NCBI GenBank assembly: GCA_011389745.1
Contig: JAABTQ010000019.1
Location: forward strand, 1-57,390
From: Desulfobacteraceae bacterium
GTDB lineage: Bacteria > Desulfobacterota > Desulfobacteria > Desulfobacterales > SKZT01
Direction of reading: 5' to 3'
Length of the DNA: 57,390 nucleotides
The position numbers and the translations under genes are program-made. Positions 1 to 8,282 of the stretch are shown one piece after another. The notes under the pieces were generated by a model that was given only the letters and a program-made list of their open reading frames with translations, had not been told where the DNA came from and did no database searches. Position 1 is the first letter of the stretch, and every line of letters starts with the position of its first letter.

Positions 1-2151
1 CTTATTCTGGTTTCTTTTACCGGGAAAATAAGCAGGGATAAAAAAGGCAATTTTCAGCAGACCCACTGTATATTTCACGACATCACCGACCGCAAGCGAG
101 CGGAGGAAGAGCTCAGACATCGCCTGATTTACGAACAGATGCTTTCACGGATATCAACCATGGCGGTACAGCACGAAGACCTTGAGCGATTTCTAAACGA
201 TTCCCTGACAATCATGGGCGAAACCCTTCATATCAGCCGCACCTACCTGTTCGAATATCATCATGAAACAGACAGCCTGGATAACACCGTTGAGTGGTGT
301 GCTCCTGAAGAATCTCCCCAGAAGGATAACCTCCAGGGCCTGCCGTCGGCGGCCATTCCCTGGTGGATGGCGACGCTTAAGGAGGAGGGAACTATTTGCT
401 TTTCAGACATAGAGGATATTCCCGACGAAGGAGCCAAGAAAATTCTCCGTCCCCAGGGTGTTTGCTCCATTCTGGTGGTTCCTCTCTTCGTTGCCGGTCG
501 CTTTCATGGATTCATTGGCTTTGACGAGTGTCGGTTTCATCGAGAGTGGCCTGAAGAGGATGTAGAACTTCTTCTGGCGATCTCCAGGATCATCGCGGGA
601 GCAATGTATAAAAAACAATCCGAAGAAAAGATTGAACGAGAACGTCAGCAACTTCTTTCCATTTTCAACAGTATCGAAGAGAGCATTTATATTTCTGATC
701 CTGAGACATACGAGATTCTCTATGTGAACCCGAAACTTGCAAACATCCTACAGAGGGATTGTGTCGGGCGGGTATGCTACAAGGAGTTTCAAGGGTTTGA
801 TGAGCCCTGCGAGTTCTGCACAAATGATATTATCCTGAAACACAAACCTCAGCCGAGTTATTGGGAGTACTATAACCCGAAACTTGAACAGCACTTTTCT
901 ATTGTTGACAGGATCATAGAGTGGCCCGATGGCCGGAATGTCCGTTTTGAAATGGCCACGGACATCACTGAACGCAAACAGGCAGAAGCAGAGCGTGAAA
1001 AACTCCAGGCACAACTGACCCAGGCACAGAAGATGGAATCGGTGGGCCGGCTGGCAGGGGGTGTGGCCCATGACTTCAACAATATGCTGGGAGTGATACT
1101 GGGACATTTGGAATTTGCCCTTGAAAAAGCAATAGAAAATAACAGCCTTAACGATGACCTTAAGGAAATCCAAAAGGCTGCACAGCGCTCAGCCGATCTC
1201 ACAAAACAGCTGCTGACCTTTGCCAGAAAACAGACCATTTCCCCCAGGCAGCTGGATTTGAACGATACCTTGGAGAGCATGCTGAATATGCTGCGCAGGC
1301 TCATCGGGGAAGACATTGACCTTGTCTGGAAGCCCGCTGCTCATCTCTGGCCGGTTAAAATGGACCCGTCCCAGATTGACCAGATCCTTGCCAATCTGTG
1401 TGTCAATGCCCGTGATGCCATTTCCGGGGTGGGCAAAATTACCATCGAGACCGGAGAACAGACTTTTGATGAGGAATATTGCAGTGAACACCCGGGCTTT
1501 ATCCCCGGTGATTTTGTGCTGCTGGCGTTCAGTGACAATGGCTGCGGCATGGACAAGAACATCCTCGACAATCTGTTCGAACCGTTTTTCACCACCAAGA
1601 AAGTGGGCGAGGGAACGGGCCTGGGGCTTGCCACCATCTATGGCATCATGAAACAGAACAAAGGATTCATAAATGTTTACAGCGAATCTGGAATAGGAAC
1701 AACCTTCAGGCTCTATTTCCCACGTCACGCTGAAGTCACAAAGCCGATTGAAAAGAATATAGCTGAAGAAATCCCGGTCGGATCGGGTGAAACCGTGCTG
1801 ATTGTTGAAGACGAAGCCCCCATTTTAAAGCTAACCCAAAGAATTCTTGAGCGCTTTGGCTACAACGTATTGGAGGCATCCAGCCCCCAAGAAGCGATGA
1901 CCCGCGCTAAAGAGCACTCTGGAGAGGTCCATCTGTTGATAACCGACGTCGTCATGCCTGAGATGAACGGCCGTGACCTGGCAGAAAAGCTACTGACTGA
2001 TTATCCGAAACTGAAGGTGCTTTATATGTCGGGCTATACTGCCAACGTGATCGCCCATCATGGTGTTTTGGATGCAGGGGTCCATTTCATTCAAAAGCCC
2101 TTTTCCAACCGAGATCTCGCAGTGAAGGTGCGGAAGGTCTTGGAAAAATGA
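1..2151 (+). CDS. Hybrid sensor histidine kinase (PAS-GAF-PAS-HisKA-HATPase-REC), 5' end outside window
   Basis: The reading frame is open from base 1 and its first residues already read as the end of a PAS domain (IFHDITDRKRAEEEL), so the gene starts upstream and the ATG at 139 is internal. Order seen: end of a PAS domain, a GAF domain (bases about 160-600), a second PAS domain (about 660-990) carrying a PCEFC pair, a HisKA dimerisation helix with phosphoacceptor His in GGVAHDFNNM (codon 1069-1071), a HATPase with DNGCGMD and GEGTGLGLA boxes, and a C-terminal receiver with the phosphorylatable Asp in LLITDVVMPEMNG (codon 1945-1947). No membrane segment is visible in this part. It is a phosphorelay sensor; the ligand is unknown. 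It is not obviously part of an operon with the minus-strand genes that follow. Confidence 0.93.
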   Translation, partial: LILVSFTGKISRDKKGNFQQTHCIFHDITDRKRAEEELRHRLIYEQMLSRISTMAVQHEDLERFLNDSLTIMGETLHISRTYLFEYHHETDSLDNTVEWCAPEESPQKDNLQGLPSAAIPWWMATLKEEGTICFSDIEDIPDEGAKKILRPQGVCSILVVPLFVAGRFHGFIGFDECRFHREWPEEDVELLLAISRIIAGAMYKKQSEEKIERERQQLLSIFNSIEESIYISDPETYEILYVNPKLANILQRDCVGRVCYKEFQGFDEPCEFCTNDIILKHKPQPSYWEYYNPKLEQHFSIVDRIIEWPDGRNVRFEMATDITERKQAEAEREKLQAQLTQAQKMESVGRLAGGVAHDFNNMLGVILGHLEFALEKAIENNSLNDDLKEIQKAAQRSADLTKQLLTFARKQTISPRQLDLNDTLESMLNMLRRLIGEDIDLVWKPAAHLWPVKMDPSQIDQILANLCVNARDAISGVGKITIETGEQTFDEEYCSEHPGFIPGDFVLLAFSDNGCGMDKNILDNLFEPFFTTKKVGEGTGLGLATIYGIMKQNKGFINVYSESGIGTTFRLYFPRHAEVTKPIEKNIAEEIPVGSGETVLIVEDEAPILKLTQRILERFGYNVLEASSPQEAMTRAKEHSGEVHLLITDVVMPEMNGRDLAEKLLTDYPKLKVLYMSGYTANVIAHHGVLDAGVHFIQKPFSNRDLAVKVRKVLEK

Positions 2152-2378
2152 CTCTTATGTCGGGTCAAGTTTCTAATGGCCAAGATTGCTGCTCGCTTAA
2201 TGACCAAATATCGGAGACCATTCACAGGTGGTCAATTTTCGGTTGTCATTTCGATCCCCCAACTGTAACCCTGCATGAATATTCCCACCTGATGAGAAAA
2301 AAAATCCTGAAGCGGCTGCACGTTTAGAAGAGGCGATTTTTTAACATGGGCACGATTTGGACAAGAATTTGGACTTTT
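2152..2378. other. Intergenic stretch between the hybrid kinase and tRNA-Val
   Basis: Nothing recognisable is seen here. Short reading frames with coding-like residues occur but are broken by stops, so decayed coding sequence is possible. No terminator for the kinase gene was found on the plus strand. Confidence 0.4.
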
Positions 2379-2416
2379 CAAAAAGAAAGGGTTTCCATGA
2401 ACTTTGGAAAACCCTT
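2379..2416 (-). terminator. Rho-independent terminator of tRNA-Val
   Basis: Read on the minus strand, AAGGGTTTTCC pairs with GGAAACCCTT around a loop of about 9 bases and is followed by TTCTTTTT. It lies 18 bases past the CCA end of the tRNA. The plus strand has no T-run after the same hairpin, so it serves the minus strand only. Confidence 0.75.
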
Positions 2417-2434
2417 GTGTTTGCTGGTTTTACT

Positions 2435-2509
2435 TGGTGGGCGGTACAGGATTTGAACCTGTGACTTCTACCGTGTGAAGGTAGCACTCTCCCGCTGAGT
2501 TAACCGCCC
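2435..2509 (-). tRNA. tRNA-Val (anticodon CAC), CCA encoded
   Basis: The minus strand folds as a full cloverleaf: acceptor GGGCGGT/ACCGCCC, D stem ACTC/GAGT, anticodon stem CTACC/GGTAG with loop TTCACAC (anticodon CAC, reads GUG), T stem ACAGG/CCTGT with loop TTCAAAT, discriminator A, and an encoded CCA. It has its own promoter and terminator, so it is a single-gene transcription unit placed just after the scpB end of the neighbouring operon. Confidence 0.97.
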
Positions 2510-2530
2510 CTGGAGAAGATTTTAACTATC

Positions 2531-2559
2531 CTTATAGATTCGGGTGTTTTCCAAGTCAA
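2531..2559 (-). promoter_or_regulatory. Sigma-70 promoter of tRNA-Val
   Basis: On the minus strand TTGACT (2554-2559) and TATAAG (2531-2536) are separated by exactly 17 bases, and the tRNA 5' end follows 22 bases after the -10 box. This is a close fit to the consensus and in the expected place. Confidence 0.75.
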
Positions 2560-2568
2560 GTATTTTTT

Positions 2569-3150
2569 TCATTCTTCTGTTATGGATTCAGGGGAAGCTT
2601 CGTTTTCCTCAACAATGGTTTCAGAAAGATTTTCCATAGCGTCAATTTCTTTCGGGGTGGGAAGATCTTTTAAATCCTTTAAATCAAAAAATTCGAGGAA
2701 ATATTTGGTGGTGGCATAGATCAGGGGTCTTCCGGGAATTTCTTTCCGACCCAGAATCCGAACAAGTTTTCGTTCCATGAGTGTTCTGATAATTCCCCCG
2801 CAGTCCACGCCCCGAATGTGTTCGATATCGTTTCGAATGATCGGTTGTTTATAGGCAATGATGGCAAGGGTTTCGAGCGCTGCCTTGCTTAGGCGAACCG
2901 GATTTGGCTGAATCATGTTTTTGATCCATTCATGATATTTAGGACGCGTTCTGAATTGATACCCACCGGCAACTTCCTTTAAAAAAAAGCCTCCCTTCCG
3001 GGATTCATGTTCCTGGATAAGGGTCTCGATAGCAGACCGGATATCATGAATATCTGCATGGGGAACACTTTTTTGGATACGGTCGAGGGTAAGAGGGGTT
3101 TCCGAGACGAAGATAAGGCTTTCGATGATGTTTTTCAGGTTGTCGGTCAT
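2569..3150 (-). CDS. scpB: Segregation and condensation protein B
   Basis: 193 aa, the usual length for ScpB. The family consists of two winged-helix domains; residues 5-60 (IIESLIFVSETPLTLDRIQ) and the central block RLSKAALETLAIIAYKQP with GVDCGGIIRTLMERKLV are typical of it. ScpB dimers bind the kleisin ScpA and the SMC head to form the condensin complex that organises and segregates the chromosome. The ATG overlaps the scpA stop by 4 bases, which indicates translational coupling. It is the last gene of the minus-strand operon. The C-terminal 20 residues are acidic and probably disordered. Confidence 0.95.
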   Translation of the reverse strand: MTDNLKNIIESLIFVSETPLTLDRIQKSVPHADIHDIRSAIETLIQEHESRKGGFFLKEVAGGYQFRTRPKYHEWIKNMIQPNPVRLSKAALETLAIIAYKQPIIRNDIEHIRGVDCGGIIRTLMERKLVRILGRKEIPGRPLIYATTKYFLEFFDLKDLKDLPTPKEIDAMENLSETIVEENEASPESITEE

Positions 3151-3860
3151 ATGTGAAAAAGCCTGATGGAGCCGGTTTGGGTGTTTTGAACCACGCGTAC
3201 TATGGCGGATTTGACCATTTCGAGAATTGCCAGAAATGTAATGACAATCATACTTCGATCGTTTTTAGTAAAAAAAAGTTCCCAAAAGGTTATGGAGCCT
3301 CGTTTTTCCAGAATTTCTACAATTTCAGCAATACGATCTTTTACTGAAATTTGATCGTCGGTAAAATTCACCTGATGTGCGGCGGAAGCGTTATCCAAAA
3401 GCCTTTTAAAAGCCTCCACAAGCTCAAAAAGCCCAATCTGGACAAAAGTATCCCGGGATTTTGGGTTAAAATCGGGTTCGCCTGTTTTCCGCGTAAAAAT
3501 ATGCTCTCCGAGAATATAGCGCCCGGCCAATTCCTCCGCGGCGGACTTCATTTTCATATATTCCAGCAGGGGACGGGCAAGTTCCATCCGGGGATCTTCC
3601 TCCTCGTTCTCCTCCCCGTGAAAAGGCAGAAGCATCCTTGATTTGATATGAGCCAAAGTGGATGCCATGAGCAGAAAATCACCGGCCAGATCCAGATTCA
3701 TGGCTTGTATCCACTCCAGGTATTCCAGATATTGGTCCGTGATAAGGGCGACAGGGATATCGTAAATATCCACCTCGTTTTTTTTTATCAGGTGGATCAG
3801 AAGATCCATGGGACCCTCAAAAATATTTTCCACCTTTACTTTATAAACGTCGTCGATCAT
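3147..3860 (-). CDS. scpA: Segregation and condensation protein A (kleisin)
   Basis: 237 aa, normal for ScpA. The N-terminus (VENIFEGPMDLLIHLIKKNEVDI, quoted in part as FEGPMDLLIHLIKKNEVDI) is the family hallmark that binds the SMC neck; the C-terminal winged helix (GSITFWELFFTKNDRSMIVITFLAILEMVK region, residues about 188-220) binds the SMC cap. It bridges the two SMC heads with ScpB. The gene follows trpS after 12 bases and overlaps scpB by 4 bases. No SMC gene lies in the window. The start ATG at 3860 has only a weak ribosome binding site. Confidence 0.95.
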   Translation of the reverse strand: MIDDVYKVKVENIFEGPMDLLIHLIKKNEVDIYDIPVALITDQYLEYLEWIQAMNLDLAGDFLLMASTLAHIKSRMLLPFHGEENEEEDPRMELARPLLEYMKMKSAAEELAGRYILGEHIFTRKTGEPDFNPKSRDTFVQIGLFELVEAFKRLLDNASAAHQVNFTDDQISVKDRIAEIVEILEKRGSITFWELFFTKNDRSMIVITFLAILEMVKSAIVRVVQNTQTGSIRLFHI

Positions 3861-3872
3861 GTGATTTGCGGA

Positions 3873-4859
3873 TCATATTTTGATGGCTGCACGCACTTCC
3901 TCCATGGTCCGGAATGCCACCAGACGGGCTTTGTCGCTACCGGTATTGATGATTTCTTCTACCAGTTCAGGCTGTTGCATGTAATAGGCCCGTTTTTCCC
4001 GGATAGGTGCCAATGCGTTGATCAGGTTTTCGGCCATGATTTTTTTACATTCCACACAACCGATTTGTGCTGATCGGCATTCTTTGTTAATCTTTTTTTG
4101 TGTGTCCATGTCCGAGTATATTTTATGAAATTCAAAAACATTACACACCTCCGGATTTCCCGGATCGGATTTTCTGGCCCGCTGGGGGTCGGTAATCATG
4201 GTTGCGACTATCTTGCGAATATTTTCGGGGCTGTCGCCCAGATATATGGCGTTATTATAGCTTTTGCTCATTTTTCGCCGGTCGGTGCCTAAAATTTTCG
4301 GTGTTTTTGTCAGGATAGAATCGGGTTCAGGGAAAACCTCGCCGTAAAGATAATTGAACCTTCGAGCAATCTCCCGGGTGATTTCCACATGGGGTACCTG
4401 GTCGATGCCTACAGGAACTCCGTTTGCCTTGTACATGATAATGTCGGCAGCCTGAAGCACCGGATAGCCCAAAAAGCCGAATGTGGACAAATCTTTGTTG
4501 GAGAGCTGTACGATCTGGTCTTTATAGGTCGGGTTTCGTTCCAGCCATGGGACCGGAGTGATCATGGAAAGTAGAAGAAACAGTTCAGCGTGTTCTTTTA
4601 TGTGCGATTGAACAAACAATGTGCTTTTTTCGGGTGAGAGACCTGCGCTTAACCAGTCGATCATCATCTCCCTGACATATCCCGTGATTTTACCGGTATT
4701 TTCATAATCGCTGGTCAGGGCGTGCCAGTCGGCGATAAAATAGAAGCAATCATATTGATCCTGCATCTGAATCCAGTTCAATAGGGCTCCGTGAAGGTTT
4801 CCGAGATGCAGGGGCCCGGTGGGCCGCATTCCGCTGAGAATTCTTTTTTTGTCAGCCAT
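3873..4859 (-). CDS. trpS: Tryptophanyl-tRNA synthetase
   Basis: 328 aa, typical of bacterial TrpS. It charges tRNA-Trp in the cytoplasm. The class I signatures are clear: the HIGH-type box PTGPLHLGN near residue 13 and KMSKS within DRRKMSKSYNNAI around residue 195. The KISEEL-type ATP region and the Trp pocket (IADWHALTS) are also present. The ATG overlaps the end of the upstream nucleotidyltransferase gene by 8 bases, and scpA follows 12 bases downstream, so the four genes look like one operon. No T-box or trp leader is visible because there is no space upstream. Confidence 0.97.
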   Translation of the reverse strand: MADKKRILSGMRPTGPLHLGNLHGALLNWIQMQDQYDCFYFIADWHALTSDYENTGKITGYVREMMIDWLSAGLSPEKSTLFVQSHIKEHAELFLLLSMITPVPWLERNPTYKDQIVQLSNKDLSTFGFLGYPVLQAADIIMYKANGVPVGIDQVPHVEITREIARRFNYLYGEVFPEPDSILTKTPKILGTDRRKMSKSYNNAIYLGDSPENIRKIVATMITDPQRARKSDPGNPEVCNVFEFHKIYSDMDTQKKINKECRSAQIGCVECKKIMAENLINALAPIREKRAYYMQQPELVEEIINTGSDKARLVAFRTMEEVRAAIKI

Positions 4860-7569
4860 TCAAAATCTCCTGTTTGTTTATCTTCGAATTCGGTTCCAGG
4901 TATTGGATATATTGTTCCGCAAAATGAATTTCATCATCTCGATCCCTGATAGTCCCATCCAGTTTTGCATCTCTAATTGCCTCAAATATTTCCCGGAATA
5001 TAGGGCCGGGTTTCAGGCCCATCTGTATCAGATCATCGCCTTTAATAGAAGTGTGAATATAGCGTAATTTTGTAAAAAAATGAGATATGGCTTTTTTGAC
5101 CTTTTCCTGCTCGGATGCAGCCATTATGTAAAGAATTAATTCGGTTCTGAATTCCCAAAGGCGTCTGTACAAGATTCTGTTGGCGATCGGAAGGTTACGT
5201 TCGAGCCAGTAAATACATTTATCCGCTTCGAAACGGTCATTGCAAAAAATTTTCCTGTAACGGGGCGGCAGTTCAAGTCGCTTGCAAACCTCGTCGGAAA
5301 TCTGTTTATCCGTGTGCCGGGTCAGAATCAGAAGATAAACGATCCATCTCATATTAGATTCTTCGAGAAAAAGCAAATCAAACCAGTCAATAACCTTTTT
5401 AGCTGAGTCAAGCAGGCTGATCAGGTTCTTATCAAGTATGAGGGAAGGATGAATGACTTTGAGAAGATTGTAATCATTCATGCGAATAATGGCCGGAGCA
5501 GGAGTTTCTTCCTCTAAAATCGACTTGATTTCATTAAAAACCCTACGTCCGCTCAAGCGTTTGAAAAATTCCATCTTGACCGCATTTTTAATCAGGCCCT
5601 GGGTGAGTTTTCCGATTGTAAAATCAAAGCGTTGTTCAAAACGAATAGCTCTGAACACTCTTGTGGGGTCTTCCACAAAACTTAAGTTGTGCAATACGCG
5701 AATTGTTTTTTCCTTGATGTCTTTAAGTCCGATAAAGAAATCTATAAGAGTACCAAAATTTCCAGGATTTAAATCAATGGCCAGGGTATTGATTGTAAAA
5801 TCCCTCCGGAACAAGTCGAGTTTGAGAGAACTCATTTCCACAGTGGGAAGATCTGCCGGAAAGCGGTAATATTCCATTCTTGCTGCAGCAATATCCACTT
5901 TGAAGCCATCCTCGAAAATAACAACGGCTGTTCCGAATTTCCGATAGGTATGTACCCTCGCTTTAACCTTTTCAGCATATTTTTTTGCAAACGAAATGGC
6001 TTCGCCTTCGATAACAACATCTATATCTTCATTTGATCGGTAAAGGAAAAGATCCCGGACAAATCCTCCGATAGCATAAGCATTGACCTGCATTTGGCCG
6101 GCTGTTTCACCGATACTTTTTAAAATATGCAATATCCGTGGTGAGTGACGTTCCCGGAGGAACTTTTTGACATTGCGGGTTCGGGCGCGAATATCATTTT
6201 TAATGGGATCGGGCATATTGTTGGCAGTCAATTGTGATTTTCTTACCAGATGATTGAGTAGATCGGTTCGGGTAATAACACCGCAAATAACTCCTTTATC
6301 CACAACAGGAAGTACTCTTTGCTTGTTTTCGATAATTTTTTCCTGAATTTCGAAGATATCGGATTCGGGAATAACGTATTTCACATCAGTGGTCATATAC
6401 TCTTTGATTTGAACATGATCCAGTTTGTGATAAAGGGCCTTTTCGATCACCTGTCGTGTGATATACCCTTCCAGTTGTTCTTTTCCTCTCACGTTGCGGG
6501 TCACAACCAGAGCGTTGATGTTTTTACGGGTGAGAAGATCATTGGCATTTCGGCAGGTAATATCAGCTGCTGCAATGATGGCCGGAGAGGTCATTAGGTC
6601 GGCAGCCAAATGGCGGGATCTAACTTTTTTATAAAGGATATCCACGAGTTCATGCTGAGCCTGAACAAGGGTTTTGCCACGAATGGTACCGGCGGCAGCA
6701 AATGAGTGTCCTCCCCCGCCTATGGTTTTCAGGATAGCACCAACATCGACTTCGGGAACACGGCTTCGAGCCACAAGGTATATTTTATTTCCCATACCGG
6801 CCAGTGCGAAAATAGCATTGAGATTTTCCATTCGAACCATCTTGTGGACAAGAAAGGCAAAGTCCGGCACATAGTTGTCTGTATTAACGGTGGTAACCAC
6901 AACATCGATACCGTGGATATTAAAATGAATGGCGCCCTGGATCATATCGTTTAAAAGTCCCACTTGTTCAGGGCTGATTTCTCTTGCGATCAGGTCGGAA
7001 ACCGTATTTAAATTGGCTCCTTTAGACAGGAGCAAGGCCGCGGCATTAAAATCCTGTCCGGTGGTTGACGGAAATGTAAAAGAGCCTGTGTCTTCATAGA
7101 TTCCCAGGATCATAATGGTAGCTTCATCCGGCCCGATATCAATTCCCTTTTCCTCAAGAATTTCCGTTAAAAGTGTCACTGTTGCCCCGGTCGAAGAAAG
7201 CACCTCAAAGTGCCCTTTGATGTCGTTGGGCATGGAAGGATGGTGGTCGTAGATGTGGATTTCCACATCCTGTCTGTTTGCCAGGGATGCCAGCTTTCCA
7301 ATTCTGCCGGGCTGACGGGTATCTACGAGAACGAGGCGTCGAATTTTGGAAAAATCAATTGTGTTCATATCGGCCATGTTGAAAAGATAAACCATTGAAT
7401 TGATAAAAAAATTTCTCAAAGTTTGTTCCTGAGATCCCGGAAAAACCACCACTGAATCCGGGTATAGCTTCTGTGCTGCCAATAAAGAGGCCATGGCATC
7501 GAAATCGGCATTGATATGAGTGGTAATGACAGTTACATCTTTTTTTTGATAAATATCGGAAGTTGTCAA
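4852..7569 (-). CDS. DHH phosphoesterase - CBS pair - tRNA nucleotidyltransferase fusion (putative A-adding enzyme)
   Basis: 905 aa with three modules. Residues about 10-310 are a DHH/DHHA1 phosphoesterase (NADFDAMAS at 20-28, DTRQ, DHHPS at 108-112, glycine-rich GGGGHSFAAAG). Residues about 320-440 are two CBS domains. The rest is a class II poly(A) polymerase/CCA-type nucleotidyltransferase with head motif YAIGGFVRD and the catalytic DID pair in NEDIDVVIEG, followed by the RNA-binding neck and body. Proteins of this layout in Aquifex and some deltaproteobacteria work as the A-adding half of a split CCA enzyme; poly(A) polymerase activity is the alternative. That role here is inferred. The start is TTG at 7569, since no ATG precedes the DHH motif. 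It heads the trpS-scpA-scpB operon. Confidence 0.88.
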   Translation of the reverse strand: MTTSDIYQKKDVTVITTHINADFDAMASLLAAQKLYPDSVVVFPGSQEQTLRNFFINSMVYLFNMADMNTIDFSKIRRLVLVDTRQPGRIGKLASLANRQDVEIHIYDHHPSMPNDIKGHFEVLSSTGATVTLLTEILEEKGIDIGPDEATIMILGIYEDTGSFTFPSTTGQDFNAAALLLSKGANLNTVSDLIAREISPEQVGLLNDMIQGAIHFNIHGIDVVVTTVNTDNYVPDFAFLVHKMVRMENLNAIFALAGMGNKIYLVARSRVPEVDVGAILKTIGGGGHSFAAAGTIRGKTLVQAQHELVDILYKKVRSRHLAADLMTSPAIIAAADITCRNANDLLTRKNINALVVTRNVRGKEQLEGYITRQVIEKALYHKLDHVQIKEYMTTDVKYVIPESDIFEIQEKIIENKQRVLPVVDKGVICGVITRTDLLNHLVRKSQLTANNMPDPIKNDIRARTRNVKKFLRERHSPRILHILKSIGETAGQMQVNAYAIGGFVRDLFLYRSNEDIDVVIEGEAISFAKKYAEKVKARVHTYRKFGTAVVIFEDGFKVDIAAARMEYYRFPADLPTVEMSSLKLDLFRRDFTINTLAIDLNPGNFGTLIDFFIGLKDIKEKTIRVLHNLSFVEDPTRVFRAIRFEQRFDFTIGKLTQGLIKNAVKMEFFKRLSGRRVFNEIKSILEEETPAPAIIRMNDYNLLKVIHPSLILDKNLISLLDSAKKVIDWFDLLFLEESNMRWIVYLLILTRHTDKQISDEVCKRLELPPRYRKIFCNDRFEADKCIYWLERNLPIANRILYRRLWEFRTELILYIMAASEQEKVKKAISHFFTKLRYIHTSIKGDDLIQMGLKPGPIFREIFEAIRDAKLDGTIRDRDDEIHFAEQYIQYLEPNSKINKQEILNG

Positions 7570-7650
7570 TTCTTATATTTCCTATTTAGAAAGGGCCTTT
7601 GCCAATATTTCGAAAGATTTCAACCGGCATCCCAAAAAAGCTGTATATTT

Positions 7651-7780
7651 GTGCTTGAACAAAAAGTCCATAATTCCATTTCCCAGCGGGGGAGGATCAG
7701 GGTGGGGGTTAATAATATCAGCAACTTATCTTTCCGTCCCCCAGACCCTCCCAGTGTGAGGGGAGTTTTCGTTCAAGCAC
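7651..7780. repeat. Palindromic dispersed repeat, copy 1 (130 bp)
   Basis: The ends are inverted repeats, GTGCTTGAAC at 7651-7660 and GTTCAAGCAC at 7771-7780. The inner sequence has a second imperfect inverted repeat rich in G and C runs. TATTT flanks both sides directly and may be a target duplication. The left 27 bases are identical to the copy at 46589-46657, and the right end is nearly so. It holds no open frame and lies between divergent genes. Confidence 0.75.
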
Positions 7781-8222
7781 TATTTAGACCAATGGAAATT
7801 TCTCACAGATTAAAGACATTGGCAAGTTATTAGATAACTCATTTGATTTGCCGGTATGGGTTTTGCAAAGACAGGGTGCTAGCTTTAATCCGATAAATCC
7901 GGTAAAAAAAAGATGGTCTCCGCGTAGATGCTTTGTATTTGGACATACAATCAACGTCATTTGGGTCGTATTTATTTTTATACATAACCAGTCTGAATCT
8001 TAAGTTATATTCTTTTTATTCAATGTTTACCCCGATGTTGCAAAACAATAAGCATGTTTCCGAGGGAATAATAAACCAATATTATTTTTATAATTCCCGA
8101 AAAAATAATCGGTATGTTTTTTGCATCTCTTTAAGAGACATCGGGTATCAGGTCAAGCCAATAAACGGATTGGATCATGTGGTATTTAATTTTTTTTAAA
8201 CCACTTGGCGAAAATTATGTTT
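7781..8222. other. AT-rich intergenic stretch upstream of pilC
   Basis: No supported gene is present. An 88-codon frame at 7933-8199 has no ribosome binding site and a composition unlike a protein, so it is left out. The region presumably carries the control signals of the envelope run. Confidence 0.4.
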
Positions 8223-8228
8223 TATAAT
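8223..8228 (+). promoter_or_regulatory. Possible -10 box ahead of pilC
   Basis: A perfect TATAAT stands 55 bases before the pilC start. No convincing -35 box lies 16-18 bases upstream (the nearest, TTGGCG, is only 12 bases away), so this is a weak candidate. Confidence 0.3.
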
Positions 8229-8282
8229 ATTTTCCCCTGAACGGTTTTCTTTTTGGGGGTTAAGGATAACGGAGGAAATGCG

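Noticed and set aside
1316-1651. 111-codon frame overlapping the first kinase
   Set aside because: It is a shadow frame inside the HATPase domain, whose own frame carries all the catalytic motifs.
7933-8199. 88-codon plus-strand frame upstream of pilC
   Set aside because: No ribosome binding site, AT-driven composition and no protein-like pattern; the region is more likely regulatory.
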